IMG/VR virus record: IMGVR_UViG_3300042475_000311
Coordinates: 1 to 22,270 of that record
Strand: one strand, 5' to 3'
DNA: 22,270 nucleotides
Source of the DNA: a virus
In this document: positions 1 to 7,492 of the stretch, piece by piece
Numbering within the stretch: position 1 is the first letter of the stretch
Layout: every line of letters starts with the position of its first letter
Position numbers and translations under genes: made by a program
The notes under the pieces: generated by a model
Told to the model about the DNA's origin: nothing
The model's input: only the letters and a program-made list of their open reading frames with translations
Database searches by the model: none

Positions 1-32
1 ACATCATTAATGTTTTCGGTAATTAATTTCAT
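1..32 (-). CDS. 21: Prohead maturation protease gp21, N-terminal fragment
   Basis: Only the first 10 codons and two bases of the eleventh are inside the window, reading MKLITENIND and then V. The start codon ATG (30-32) shares one base with the TAA stop (32-34) of the basic protein before it, and a GGGGA ribosome-binding sequence lies a few bases upstream. The MKLITE-type start is familiar to me from gp21 proteases of T4-like aquatic phages, and the position after gp20, gp67 and two small genes is where T4 has gene 21. In T4 the enzyme is a serine-type protease that is assembled into the prohead core and cleaves scaffold and capsid proteins. The identification rests on a very short peptide plus gene order. 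Confidence 0.72.
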   Translation of the reverse strand, partial: MKLITENIND

Positions 33-334
33 TAACGTATCCCCAATGCTTTTCTCTTCATGAGAGATCTTTTTCTTTTTATAAGTGCTCGAGCCATCTT
101 TGCTTTGCGCTTTACTTTTGCTCTGCGCGCAGCCATCTTTCTGCGTAAACGCTCTTGTGGCTTCATACGAACTAGTTTACCACCACGAATCGTAAAACCT
201 TTTACAGCAGAAAAGACTTTGCGACGCTGAACCTTGCCACCACGAACACGAGCGCGAATTAGTTTTTTACGACCAATTTTTTGAATATTGGCTTCAGCAA
301 TAATTTCTCTTACAATTTCTGAAATGATACTCAT
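32..334 (-). CDS. Very basic small protein of the prohead-core region, function unknown
   Basis: This 100-residue protein is extremely rich in Lys and Arg. The C-terminal half (about residues 60-100) is almost entirely basic and predicted helical, with strings such as RRKMAARRAKVKRKAKM. There are almost no acidic residues after residue 15, and no membrane segment or signal peptide is visible. The ATG overlaps the previous gene's TGA as ATGA, and its own stop overlaps the gp21 start, so it is translationally coupled on both sides. T4 places genes 67 and 68 (prohead core) between 20 and 21, so a head-core or DNA-binding role is plausible and this could be the positional counterpart of gp68. I do not recognise sequence similarity to T4 gp68. 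The strong positive charge could offset the acidic gp67 or neutralise packaged DNA; both are inference. Confidence 0.8.
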   Translation of the reverse strand: MSIISEIVREIIAEANIQKIGRKKLIRARVRGGKVQRRKVFSAVKGFTIRGGKLVRMKPQERLRRKMAARRAKVKRKAKMARALIKRKRSLMKRKALGIR

Positions 335-1209
335 TTGTCACCAATTGTAAATTGAACTTTACTTAAAGCGAAATGTGCTGCTTTCTCAAAGCCTTTTGGG
401 TGTGTGAGCATATCAGCAAATTTCTTTTTATTATCGTCATTCAATGCACCATGAACCATGTGAATGGCTTTTGCTGCACCGTGACTTACTTTAAGTTTTG
501 ACCCATCAGCAAACTTCATATGACGTGATGTTTGTTTTGGTGATTCTTCTTGAGCATATTTTGATACTTGATCAAGGTTTTCCATAACATGCTCAACTTC
601 TTCGGTTTTTACGCCAGGAACTGTTGCATCAGTTGATGTGCCAGTTGGGCTGTATGGAATTGTAAATGTTAATCCCATTCTAGAATTAACATACATTGCA
701 ACGCGACGACCATCTGGGAAAATACGAATGCCTGTTCTTTTTAATACAAGCATTGGTGGTGGATTTACTTCATCGCGCAATGTTGCTTCACAAATTTGTT
801 CTTTGTCGATAATTTCGTATGAATTCATTAATGACTTTTTAGCCGTTGCAGCTGGTTTCAAAACTTGTAACTGACGACGAAAACGATTCATTGGAACATC
901 TGATGAGAGAGCATCTGATGGAACTTGTGATGTTGCCGCAATATAATTTGTTCTTTCAGTTGGCGATAGTTTATTAATCACCTGACTAAATTGTGCTTTA
1001 GGATTTGCAGCAATTGCTTTTGTTACTTTTGCATGACCCGATGCAGCAGCACTCACATTGAGACCTTTAATTCCCAATGTTGTTTTTGCAGCGTTTAACT
1101 TTTGACGCAATTCAGCGTCTGAAGTATTACTCTGCGTTTGAGGTGACGCCTGCATCGACTTCTGATTCGGCGCTTCCGTCAATTTCTGTCTCAAGTCCTT
1201 CAATTTCAT
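331..1209 (-). CDS. Unknown protein between gp67 and gp21
   Basis: A 292-residue soluble protein that I do not recognise by family. The N-terminal roughly 60 residues are polar and rich in Gln, Ala and Ser (MKLKDLRQKLTEAP, then a low-complexity stretch). A central part contains a run of strands (LVLKRTGIRIFPDG, VAMYVNSRMGLTFTIPY). The C-terminal quarter is helical with several His and Lys residues (SHGAAKAIHMVHGAL). I choose the ATG at 1207-1209, with an AGAAG sequence upstream. The open frame continues to a TTG at 1251, but the extra residues (RLRLHYSHQKYKQ) look like read-through of the overlapping gene. With the ATG, the gene still overlaps the end of gp67 by 83 bases in another frame, which is unusually long here. 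Its place in the prohead-core gene group suggests a head assembly role; there is no direct evidence for one. Confidence 0.78.
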   Translation of the reverse strand: MKLKDLRQKLTEAPNQKSMQASPQTQSNTSDAELRQKLNAAKTTLGIKGLNVSAAASGHAKVTKAIAANPKAQFSQVINKLSPTERTNYIAATSQVPSDALSSDVPMNRFRRQLQVLKPAATAKKSLMNSYEIIDKEQICEATLRDEVNPPPMLVLKRTGIRIFPDGRRVAMYVNSRMGLTFTIPYSPTGTSTDATVPGVKTEEVEHVMENLDQVSKYAQEESPKQTSRHMKFADGSKLKVSHGAAKAIHMVHGALNDDNKKKFADMLTHPKGFEKAAHFALSKVQFTIGDK

Positions 1210-1366
1210 TTGTTTGTACTTCTGGTGTGAGTAGTGAAGACGCAATCTCAACTTTCTTTACTTCAAGTGCATCATTTACACGCGCTGAAATCGCAGCGTC
1301 AAAAGCATTCTTAAATGCTCCTGAATCTCCAACTAGTGCAGCATTAACTAAATCGATAGTGTTCAT
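1127..1366 (-). CDS. 67: Prohead core protein gp67-like (PIP)
   Basis: A 79-residue protein, essentially the length of T4 gp67 (80 residues). The N-terminal half is helical (DLVNAALVGDSGAFKNAFDA) with a conserved AR motif (AISARVNDALEVKK), and the C-terminal half is acidic and disordered (EIEGLETEIDGSAESEVD). This is the same architecture as T4 gp67. It sits directly after the portal gene, as in T4. The family is a minor component of the prohead scaffold core and is degraded by the gp21 protease during maturation. The correct start is the ATG at 1364-1366, with GGAG at 1373-1376 six bases upstream. A longer frame opening at a TTG (1378) would translate this ribosome-binding site and is rejected. 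A late-promoter-like octamer lies just upstream at the end of the portal gene. Confidence 0.85.
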   Translation of the reverse strand: MNTIDLVNAALVGDSGAFKNAFDAAISARVNDALEVKKVEIASSLLTPEVQTNEIEGLETEIDGSAESEVDAGVTSNAE

Positions 1367-1381
1367 AAAAATCTCCAATTA

Positions 1382-3028
1382 TTATTTAGTAATTTGAGCA
1401 TTAAACGATTGGTTTAGATCATTTGCTGAAGGTGATACTGTTGGTTGTGCTGCGACATTATTCGCAGCTGGTTCAGCAAGATTTGAAGGGGGTGGTGTTG
1501 AGAGAGACATAGGCTCTTGTGGTTGAGCAGCCTCTTCTTCAGCCATCTCCTTCGCCATTCTTTCAATGCCTTCTTCATCAAATTGTAGAACATGTTTACG
1601 CACCCAACCCTTCGAGAAGTATACTCCAACGTATGGGTCGATTTGTGACATAAGTTGTAAACGTGTTGCCATTAACTCTGCTTCTTTGAGTTCCATAAAG
1701 TTGTTGTCTTTAAGGAAATCATAGTGAATCTTTTCTTTTAATTTTTGCCATTCGTCGACGGAGCAGATGCCTTTTAGAGCCAACTGTCTTTCCATCAACT
1801 CATCGAACAATAAACTAAATTTGGTACGAAGTTTATTAATAAACTTACTGAACTTAATTTCATCGCGTGTAATTTCTGTTGAACGACCTAAACTAAACCC
1901 TTGGTTTTGTTCTAAGCGAGAAACAGGAACATTTAGTGATCGGTAGAGCTTCTTTTCGAAATACTGAACGTCAGCCAACTCACCTAGATTTTGTCCTGCT
2001 GGTAGAGTTGTAATTTCTGTTGACTTACCTTCACCACGACGTGGGATCCAGAAGTCTTCCATCATTGACATAAACTTGCGGTCGTCTTTAACTTCGCCAG
2101 TGGCTGAATCATAGACAACCTTATTGCGGAACTTTGTCATAATGTCGCGCAAGTATTGCTCTGATTTAATCTTAGGCATGTTACCAACGTCGATGTAGAA
2201 CACACGACGTTCTGGTGCACGCGATAGACGATAGATAACTACCGCATCTTCAACCATGCGTAATTGATTGAGTGGCTTGATGGCTTTGTGAAGGTATGAG
2301 AGAACTAACATTCTCTTAGCATCCATCAGACCAGAGTTAACATTAACAATCGCATCAACGGCAATTCTTACACCACCATCAACTGTTGATGGCATACCCA
2401 TTGTCGATGTTGACACCATGTTCTGTTGACCCTGAAGCGTTGCTCTTTCGTTGAAGACGTAAAATTCTTGTACGCCCTGAACAACATCAACACCAGTTCT
2501 AGGATCTTTTTTCTTTACAACGTGTCTAACTTTCTTGATTTTTCTTGGATCGATATAAACCAATTCTTGAATACCAAGACGTGGCTGTTTCTCATCGATC
2601 AAAACTTGGTAAAATAATCTTCCGTCGATATACCATTGACGGAATAGATCAGGACCAAAATTAGAGAAGTCTAACATACGAAGAACGTTATCAAATTCTT
2701 CGCGAATCATGTCTTTGATTTTATCTGGCTGCTCTAAGTCGTCTAGTAGAATTGTAACTGACTTGCCAGTAACGTCATGAACAACAGCTTCATTTACGAT
2801 GTCATCAATCGCTGCTTCGAGTTCAGGCTGCATTGCCATCTCTCGATAACGAGTGATAAGATCATTTTCATTTTTAAAACTTGCTTCAAGATCTAGATAA
2901 GTTCCAAAATAACCACCAGCAGTGACGGTGATCGCACCATCATCGCTTACAGGTGTAGAAACCTGAGGCTGAAGTTGTACTTCAGGCTTTTTTCGAAGGA
3001 TCTCGAAACCGAAAAGATTTATAGCCAT
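1382..3028 (-). CDS. 20: Portal vertex protein gp20
   Basis: A 548-residue portal protein (T4 gp20 is 524). The portal is a dodecameric ring at one head vertex that serves as head assembly initiator, DNA entry channel and neck attachment point. Recognisable stretches include the N-terminal helix (RYREMAMQPELEAAIDDIVNEA), the segment around LIDEKQPRLGIQELVYIDPR, and the core segments SRAPERRVFYIDVGNMPK and SLGRSTEITRDEIKFSKF, all typical of T4-like portals. The last 50 residues are rich in Pro, Gln, Asn and Ala and are probably disordered. The ATG at 3026-3028 is preceded by GGAG. The gene follows gp19 after a 54-base gap holding a hairpin, and is followed by gp67, exactly the T4 order. Confidence 0.96.
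   Translation of the reverse strand: MAINLFGFEILRKKPEVQLQPQVSTPVSDDGAITVTAGGYFGTYLDLEASFKNENDLITRYREMAMQPELEAAIDDIVNEAVVHDVTGKSVTILLDDLEQPDKIKDMIREEFDNVLRMLDFSNFGPDLFRQWYIDGRLFYQVLIDEKQPRLGIQELVYIDPRKIKKVRHVVKKKDPRTGVDVVQGVQEFYVFNERATLQGQQNMVSTSTMGMPSTVDGGVRIAVDAIVNVNSGLMDAKRMLVLSYLHKAIKPLNQLRMVEDAVVIYRLSRAPERRVFYIDVGNMPKIKSEQYLRDIMTKFRNKVVYDSATGEVKDDRKFMSMMEDFWIPRRGEGKSTEITTLPAGQNLGELADVQYFEKKLYRSLNVPVSRLEQNQGFSLGRSTEITRDEIKFSKFINKLRTKFSLLFDELMERQLALKGICSVDEWQKLKEKIHYDFLKDNNFMELKEAELMATRLQLMSQIDPYVGVYFSKGWVRKHVLQFDEEGIERMAKEMAEEEAAQPQEPMSLSTPPPSNLAEPAANNVAAQPTVSPSANDLNQSFNAQITK
1383..1390 (-). promoter_or_regulatory. Late-promoter-like octamer ACTAAATA upstream of gp67
   Basis: The minus strand reads ACTAAATA, followed by A, so the portal gene's TAA stop (1382-1384) overlaps the end of the element. 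It lies 16 bases before the gp67 ATG. It matches the TAAATA core of the T4 late promoter TATAAATA and is identical to the octamers upstream of gp18 and gp13. Confidence 0.55.
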
Positions 3029-3049
3029 GTGTGCTCCATCATATAGAAT

Positions 3050-3073
3050 GGGGAGAGAGTTGCCCCTCTCCCC
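3050..3073 (-). terminator. Strong hairpin between gp19 and gp20
   Basis: GGGGAGAG (3050-3057) and CTCTCCCC (3066-3073) form a perfect 8-bp GC-rich stem with an 8-base loop. In the transcribed direction it starts 9 bases after the gp19 stop and is followed by ATTCTATAT, only moderately U-rich. It may terminate or attenuate transcription between tail tube and portal, or protect the 3' end of the tail mRNA. It does not end in a classical U run. Confidence 0.5.
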
Positions 3074-3082
3074 TTATTCAAA

Positions 3083-3658
3083 TTAAGCGAATAGACCGCC
3101 AACAACACCACTTCTAGCCACGCTTTGATCTTGCGCAGTCCAGTACTGATATTGGAAGGTAACTGAGAATTCTTCGATTGCATCGTTTGAACCCCAGTCT
3201 AGGTCGATAGCAGCGATATCAATTGGGAACATACCGACGAACTTATACGTCTTGATTGGTGATCCACCAGCCTTTGAGTATTGAAACACTTCAGCGTCAG
3301 CAGCATATTGCTGTGTCGTGAGTGCAGCACGTAGGTTTGTTACGTTATCATTGATTCCGCGGACCCATGATTCCATTGCATTACGGATAATAAAGTCTTC
3401 ATCGTTAATTACTGTTACTGTCCAGTCAGCAAACGTGCGATTGCCAGCAACTTTAACTTCGCGACCGAAGTAGTTTACTGGTACGCTACCGAGTGTTGAG
3501 CCAGGAAGCTGAGCAGTTTTAACCATGAATGTAGACTTTAATTGTGCCGTTGAACGACCAGTTACATAACTTGGGAAATTGAGTCGCACTTCAAATAGAT
3601 TAGGACGTGCGCCATCTCCACTTAACTGTGTACGAAATTGATTTACATTGAATGGCAT
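3083..3658 (-). CDS. 19: Tail tube protein gp19
   Basis: A 191-residue tail tube subunit (T4 gp19 is 163). Hexamers of this protein stack into the inner tube of the contractile tail, which penetrates the cell envelope and conducts DNA. The N-terminus MPFNVNQFRTQLSGDGARPN followed by LFEVRLNFP is typical of T4-like tube proteins, as are the segments TAQLPGSTLGSVPVNYFGRE and FPIDIAAIDLDWGSNDAIEE followed by FSVTFQYQYW. The ATG at 3656-3658 has a strong AGGAG (3666-3670) seven bases upstream, and a late-promoter-like octamer overlaps the upstream sheath stop codon. This gives the gene its own promoter and a strong ribosome-binding site, as expected for a protein made in very high copy. Confidence 0.96.
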   Translation of the reverse strand: MPFNVNQFRTQLSGDGARPNLFEVRLNFPSYVTGRSTAQLKSTFMVKTAQLPGSTLGSVPVNYFGREVKVAGNRTFADWTVTVINDEDFIIRNAMESWVRGINDNVTNLRAALTTQQYAADAEVFQYSKAGGSPIKTYKFVGMFPIDIAAIDLDWGSNDAIEEFSVTFQYQYWTAQDQSVARSGVVGGLFA

Positions 3659-3682
3659 TGATTATCTCCTGAGCCTATACTC

Positions 3683-3690
3683 TATTTATT
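3683..3690 (-). promoter_or_regulatory. Late-promoter-like octamer AATAAATA upstream of gp19
   Basis: The minus strand reads TAATAAATAGAG, where the first TAA is the gp18 stop (3689-3691). The octamer differs from the T4 late promoter TATAAATA only at its first base. It lies 24 bases before the gp19 ATG. Confidence 0.6.
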
Positions 3691-5380
3691 AGAAGCGACC
3701 AACGATTTCGTCAAAGGCAACACCAGTACGGACAGCCACGAAGTTCAACTGGATAAAGTTGATTGACTTGGCTGGCTTGATATAGATGTCACCAATAAAC
3801 TCGTTGCGGTCAATAACTTCTGGAGTATTATTTGTATCGTCACAAACAACACGGAAGTCGTAGATACCGCGACGACCCTGTACCAATCTTAGGAATGGTT
3901 CAACTAGGTTTACAAACTGAGCGCGAGTAAATTCATCGTTGAACTCGAATAGGCTGGCGCGTGCAGCACGAGCAATTGCCTTCTCAAGAACAATGAATAG
4001 ACGACGAACATTGATACGATCGAATGCGCTTGGTTTTGCTTGCAGCGTCTTGTCACCAAAGAGAACAGTACCTTCTCCTGGGAATGCGACGATTGGGTTT
4101 ACACCAGCCTTATAGAGCGTATCGCGTTGTGCTTGGTTTGGATTGAATGCTAGTTTGATTACATTCTTCAACTGACCGCGATTGAATCCAGCAGGTGAGA
4201 ACCATGGATCACGATCTTGGTCGGTACGAGCACAGAGACCAGCAACGTCACCGTTAGCTGGAATCCAACGATATAGATCGTTATACTTGTCGTACTGATA
4301 CTTCCATGCGCTATCCATTACAGCATATGACGTTGATGTCAAGCTGTTACGATAGTTTACGATAGAAGAAACTGGATCAGCTGCTTGGACGTTTGCAAGT
4401 AGTGGTGATACGAACGCTACGCAGTCTTCACGACCTACAGCAAGAGAAATTACGTTTGCAGCCAATACTGCGCTTGCGTTAGCCGTCATTACGAGGCTAA
4501 TATCAACGTTATCCGTTGAAGCAAACTGAGCATATGCTGTTTGAACGTTACCATCCGTTGGTGCTGCATCAGTACCGCGAATGAAGCTGACACCATCTAG
4601 GTTTTCACCTGCGAAGGCATGTGTCGCATTAGCAGCAACACCCCATGTGGAGTTGTTTGGTCCCATTGCATAGACGTAACGTGAATTGACGTATAGAACA
4701 TCGCGGTAGTAGAGTGATTCGCCGCTTTCGCCCTTGGCATTGGTTGCCTTAGATACGTTTGCGAAACGCTCAATGACCGTGTTTGGTGTTCCTGAGAACA
4801 ATCCATCTTCATCGACGATTGCGATGTGCATTTCGTCGTTAGCGTCTGACTTATGATTTGCAGCAACAAAGGTTGAAGTTCCTGGGGCAGCATCGAAGTA
4901 TGGAGCGTATGCCCAAGAAGAGAATGCTGTCGCGTTTGCATTTGCGCAAACTGCAACCTTCAATGAGTTACCAAGCGAACCTGGATAACGAGCAGCAAAT
5001 AGGATATTTGAGTTTGCTGCTGTGAAGAATGTTGAGAAGTAATGATCTTCGCTCTTCACCTTTACGTTTGCAGCAAATGAACCTGAAGCAACGTTCAGCG
5101 CAAGAGCAGAATTAAGTGTTTCGGCGTCAGCGCGAGAAACAAACATACTGTTGCTATATGCTAGGAAGTTTGCAGCGGTGAAGAACGTAAGAGCCGTCGT
5201 TGAATCTGGTTTACCATATACTTCAACGAGTTGATCTTCTGAAGAAATTTGTCTTAGAAGATCAATTGGACCCCACTGAAACGCGCCAGCGATCGCGCCA
5301 GTGGACGTGGAAACTGATGGAACAACAGTTGTTAAATCAATTTCGGAAACATTCACGCCTGGAGATACTTGAAAAGCCAT
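3689..5380 (-). CDS. 18: Contractile tail sheath protein gp18
   Basis: A 563-residue sheath subunit, about 100 residues shorter than T4 gp18 (659). The sheath surrounds the gp19 tube and contracts on infection. The N-terminus (MAFQVSPGVNVSEIDLTTVV) and the C-terminal inner domain (LFGDKTLQAKPSAFDRINVR, RLFIVLEKAI, EFNDEFTRAQFVNLVEPFLR, GDIYIKPAKSINFIQLNFVA) are the conserved parts expected to carry the strands linking neighbouring subunits. The middle (about residues 90-330) is rich in Ala and Asn and corresponds to the variable, surface-exposed domains. The start ATG has AGGAG (5388-5392) seven bases upstream, and a late-promoter-like octamer sits in the 59-base gap after gp17. Confidence 0.96.
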   Translation of the reverse strand: MAFQVSPGVNVSEIDLTTVVPSVSTSTGAIAGAFQWGPIDLLRQISSEDQLVEVYGKPDSTTALTFFTAANFLAYSNSMFVSRADAETLNSALALNVASGSFAANVKVKSEDHYFSTFFTAANSNILFAARYPGSLGNSLKVAVCANANATAFSSWAYAPYFDAAPGTSTFVAANHKSDANDEMHIAIVDEDGLFSGTPNTVIERFANVSKATNAKGESGESLYYRDVLYVNSRYVYAMGPNNSTWGVAANATHAFAGENLDGVSFIRGTDAAPTDGNVQTAYAQFASTDNVDISLVMTANASAVLAANVISLAVGREDCVAFVSPLLANVQAADPVSSIVNYRNSLTSTSYAVMDSAWKYQYDKYNDLYRWIPANGDVAGLCARTDQDRDPWFSPAGFNRGQLKNVIKLAFNPNQAQRDTLYKAGVNPIVAFPGEGTVLFGDKTLQAKPSAFDRINVRRLFIVLEKAIARAARASLFEFNDEFTRAQFVNLVEPFLRLVQGRRGIYDFRVVCDDTNNTPEVIDRNEFIGDIYIKPAKSINFIQLNFVAVRTGVAFDEIVGRF

Positions 5381-5419
5381 GTTTTTGCTCCTGTTTTGGA
5401 GATAAAGAAACTTACCAGT

Positions 5420-5427
5420 TATTTAGT
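5420..5427 (-). promoter_or_regulatory. Late-promoter-like octamer ACTAAATA upstream of gp18
   Basis: The minus strand reads CACTAAATAACTGG in the 59-base gap between gp17 and gp18, 39 bases before the gp18 ATG. Unlike several other copies it does not overlap a stop codon, so coding constraint does not explain it. Confidence 0.62.
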
Positions 5428-5439
5428 GTTTTGTGGTTT

Positions 5440-7092
5440 TTAACGCTCGACAGGAGCCCAAACGGCACCATCTTCGACAAATGCATTCGATTTATTGTCG
5501 ACATCGATGTGTCCAGCTAAAATAAGATCTCCGATCGACTCTTCTTCAATCATTTTTAGCTGCTCAGCGTTTAATTTTTGACGGATATTAACATCAGTCA
5601 TATCCGAGAAAAATCTTTGATTCGTTAGCCATGCAAATAAAACCAAACACATTACAAGGTCGTCATGGCTACCTTCTTCGGCTTCATAACTTACACCGTT
5701 CGAGACGAAGGTCGAGAGTTCAGAGATAATATCGTAATCTGTAATAATTAATTGTTGGCGTTCGATTAGGTTTTTGAGGATAGAACAACCGAGCCTTTTA
5801 ACCGATTTAGTCGTTTTAACGCCTCGACCGCTCTTTTGACCAAAACCAAAATTGACTAATAGTTTCTTATTTAGTTTTGACTTACCGTGTTCAACTGTCG
5901 AAAGAATGTTCTCATATTCATAATCATCAAACAAAATATCTACAATCTGTTGTCCATTATCGTTCGTTTCGACCAACTGATAAGCATTATTATAATATGT
6001 GCCCACTTGTTTTAAAATTGCAGGATAGACCAATGGACTGATTTCATTATCCTTATATGTGGCGACGACTTTATATGGGAGAGCAGTCGCGTCGATTACA
6101 GTAAATGCCGAGTAGTCTAATCCTTTTCCTCGAGAGGTATCTACGACCATAAAATAAAGATGGTCTGGTTTTGCTTCGTCATATACTTTAAAATTTTCAA
6201 TTCCTGTATTTGCAATCGGTTTTGCAAGTGACAATGCTCGGAGAGCCACTGCGCTGATCAAAGTGCCCGATGAACCCAGAAACTCGCATTCCATTTCCTG
6301 CATGAACTTTTGTTCGCCAAGAACACGGAACTGTTCGTCAGCCCACTTTTGATCTCTTCCTGGGACTTCACGCCAGTTCGCTGAGATATGAGTGAATCCA
6401 TTATTATCCTCAACTGCATCGTTCCACATTTTGTAAAAGTGGTTCATGCCGTTTGGCGTAGAGGAAATTAGAATCTTGGATTCAGTGCCAGAAGAAATGG
6501 TTGGATAAACCGAAGTGAAGAATTCATCAGCAATATTCGTCGGAACGAATGCAAACTCGTCAAGATAAAGTAGCGAAATAGAGAAACCACGAATGGCGCT
6601 AGAAGCAGTAGAGTTGGCTAGAATGCGGCATCCGTTTTCTAATTCAATGTCACCCTTGTTCCAAGTCTTTACACCTTGTTGAATCCAATGCGGTAGTGCT
6701 TCATATGCAAGTTTAATGCGGCTGAGAATTTCACGAGCTGTGGCTGCTTTGTTAGCAAGAATCGCAACCGACTTGTCTGTATTGAATAACACATACCAAA
6801 GAATATAGCCGACAACCATCGTGGTCTTACCGACCTGACGACCTGCTTTTACAATGATGCGACGATTTTTATTAAACTTCTCGATAGCATCTTTTTGGAA
6901 TGGATAAAGGTTGATCTGCACGAAACCTTTATCAAGCATAACGACCTTGACATAGTTTTCAATAAAGTATACTGGATCTTCTGCGCACTTGACATACTCA
7001 CGGACTTGATCTTCCGTGAGCTGCATCGGCATATTAACGCGCTTGAGGCGCGGATTACCAAGATAATTCTTGATTTTATTTGGCAGATTCAT
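5440..7092 (-). CDS. 17: Terminase large subunit gp17 (packaging ATPase and nuclease)
   Basis: A 550-residue packaging motor subunit (T4 gp17 is 610). The N-terminal ATPase has a Walker A motif KAGRQVGKTT (residues 82-91, Lys89), a Walker B motif LLYLDE (174-179, Asp178 and catalytic Glu179) and a coupling motif SSTPNG (210-215). The C-terminal RNase H-fold nuclease has VVDTSRGKGLDYS (Asp318), Glu375 and SHDDLV (Asp477/Asp478). These correspond to the T4 acidic triad Asp401, Glu458 and Asp542. The enzyme docks on the gp20 portal, pumps DNA using ATP, and cuts the concatemer. All catalytic residues are present, so it should be active. The gene overlaps the gp16 end by 17 bases, implying coupled synthesis of the two terminase subunits. 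Confidence 0.97.
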   Translation of the reverse strand: MNLPNKIKNYLGNPRLKRVNMPMQLTEDQVREYVKCAEDPVYFIENYVKVVMLDKGFVQINLYPFQKDAIEKFNKNRRIIVKAGRQVGKTTMVVGYILWYVLFNTDKSVAILANKAATAREILSRIKLAYEALPHWIQQGVKTWNKGDIELENGCRILANSTASSAIRGFSISLLYLDEFAFVPTNIADEFFTSVYPTISSGTESKILISSTPNGMNHFYKMWNDAVEDNNGFTHISANWREVPGRDQKWADEQFRVLGEQKFMQEMECEFLGSSGTLISAVALRALSLAKPIANTGIENFKVYDEAKPDHLYFMVVDTSRGKGLDYSAFTVIDATALPYKVVATYKDNEISPLVYPAILKQVGTYYNNAYQLVETNDNGQQIVDILFDDYEYENILSTVEHGKSKLNKKLLVNFGFGQKSGRGVKTTKSVKRLGCSILKNLIERQQLIITDYDIISELSTFVSNGVSYEAEEGSHDDLVMCLVLFAWLTNQRFFSDMTDVNIRQKLNAEQLKMIEEESIGDLILAGHIDVDNKSNAFVEDGAVWAPVER

Positions 7093-7492
7093 TCTTTATT
7101 TGTTTCAAAAGATCGGTAGTGCTACCAACGAACACTGCCTTATCTACATTGATATTAGTTGTCTTTGCTTCAGCAGCCTGTGGGTTTAATTCTTTTTGTT
7201 GCTTCTGGAGGATCATCAACTTCTCTGTAACATCAGAGAGATTTTTGATCATATTTGCTGCTACTTCATATGCTCTTGGGTGTTGAGATTCTTTCGCCAC
7301 TTCAAGAATCCCATCCAAAGCCTCGTTACCCTTTTCGATAAGGTTGTAATAATTAGCACGAGAATAGTCAGCGTCAGGATTATCAGCTGATCTGTCTGGC
7401 TCATGAATAGTAACACTTTTATTTTCCTCTCTTACCACAGGAACATAATCAGTGTTTAAAATTTCTGCAAGATTTTTATCTGTATCACTCAT
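7076..7492 (-). CDS. 16: Terminase small subunit gp16
   Basis: A 138-residue protein (T4 gp16 is 164). The central part is predicted helical (YNLIEKGNEALDGILEVAKE, HPRAYEVAANMIKNLSDVTE) and matches the T4 pattern around SPRHMEVFATLMGQM. Near the C-terminus AVFVGSTTDLLKQI parallels T4 ATVFMGSPTELMDEI. The N-terminal 45 residues are acidic and probably flexible. In T4, gp16 forms rings that recognise concatemeric DNA and regulate the gp17 ATPase and nuclease. The start overlaps the gp15 stop as ATGA, and the end overlaps the gp17 start. The identification rests on both sequence pattern and synteny. Confidence 0.93.
   Translation of the reverse strand: MSDTDKNLAEILNTDYVPVVREENKSVTIHEPDRSADNPDADYSRANYYNLIEKGNEALDGILEVAKESQHPRAYEVAANMIKNLSDVTEKLMILQKQQKELNPQAAEAKTTNINVDKAVFVGSTTDLLKQIKNESAK

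Noticed and set aside
1210-1251. TTG start extending the 292-residue protein by 14 residues
   Set aside because: A rare start codon lying deeper inside gp67; the ATG at 1209 gives a more natural N-terminus.
1367-1378. TTG start extending gp67 by four residues
   Set aside because: The extension is made of the ribosome-binding site itself; the ATG at 1366 has ideal GGAG spacing and gives the family length.
4597-4956. 119-residue minus-strand frame rich in Gln, Thr and Met
   Set aside because: Alternate frame wholly inside the gp18 gene, with no independent ribosome-binding site or recognisable product.
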